Assembly: GCA_016938735.1 (NCBI GenBank) | Contig: JAFGUB010000016.1 | Location: 1 to 42,547 of the forward strand | Length of the DNA stretch: 42,547 nucleotides | Direction: 5' to 3' | From: Campylobacterales bacterium | GTDB taxonomy: Bacteria > Campylobacterota > Campylobacteria > Campylobacterales > Sulfurimonadaceae | In this document: piece by piece, positions 42,541 through 42,547 of the stretch | Layout: each line of letters begins with the position of its first letter | Position numbering within the stretch: position 1 is the first letter of the stretch | Notes under the pieces: generated by a model | The model's input: only the letters and a program-made list of their open reading frames with translations | Told to the model about the DNA's origin: nothing | Databases searched by the model: none | Position numbers and translations under genes: made by a program

Positions 42541-42547
42541 AAGTAGA

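Overview
The window reads as chromosomal DNA of a free-living, motile member of the Campylobacterota (the former Epsilonproteobacteria) with a G+C content visibly near or above one half. The main evidence is gene order. tig-clpP-def stands divergent from folE-fliI, and secG, frr and pyrE follow each other closely, as in Campylobacter jejuni. Iron-sulfur assembly uses a NifS-NifU pair instead of a full isc operon. Genus cannot be fixed from the sequence alone.

Layout. 1-2.8 kb (minus): a secreted beta-propeller protein and a secreted alpha/beta hydrolase whose 5' part is broken by an in-frame stop. 3.1-6.8 kb: potABCD polyamine transporter. 6.8-8.6 kb: a large Ser-rich lipoprotein. 8.6-10.4 kb: MazEF- and RelE-type toxin-antitoxin modules and a Uma2-family nuclease. 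10.4-17.6 kb: a zinc island with znuA-znuC-znuB and a NicO-like metal transporter on one side, and a Fur/Zur-type regulator, a frameshifted lipoprotein and a ZnuD-like TonB receptor on the other. 17.6-18.4 kb: HigBA. 18.4-20.7 kb: a two-sensor diguanylate cyclase. 20.7-21.4 kb: a regulatory intergenic region with direct repeats, Fur-like boxes, a decayed small secreted gene and a 57-codon gene. 21.4-22.9 kb: PIN-PhoH ATPase. 23.0-29.7 kb: a signalling island of two REC-HD-GYP proteins, a lone receiver, a globin-coupled hybrid histidine kinase and a c-haem-type (DUF3365-like) histidine kinase. 29.8-32.0 kb: nifS-nifU. 32.1-34.0 kb: folE-fliI. 34.2-37.6 kb: tig-clpP-degenerate GGDEF-def. 37.6-40.4 kb: secG-deacetylase-frr-pyrE-hypothetical. 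40.4-42.3 kb: a BioC-like methyltransferase, a ThiE-linked domain protein and a Bax-inhibitor-1 family protein. The window ends just after a consensus promoter of rRNA type.

How the genes work together. The zinc island covers uptake across both membranes plus its likely regulator, with a candidate operator between the divergent arms. The signalling island appears to link haem-based gas or redox sensing to cyclic-di-GMP breakdown, while the 18.4 kb protein would make cyclic-di-GMP.

The most unusual signal is not a gene. The palindrome TACATGTA, usually as TTACATGTAA, occurs 28 times, 16 of them perfect 10-mers, on any gene and in all three codon phases, and also in promoters and intergenic hairpins. 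Equal base use would predict less than one 8-mer in the window. This resembles the highly iterated palindromes (HIP1) of cyanobacteria. I found no CRISPR array, insertion sequence, tRNA or rRNA gene inside the window.
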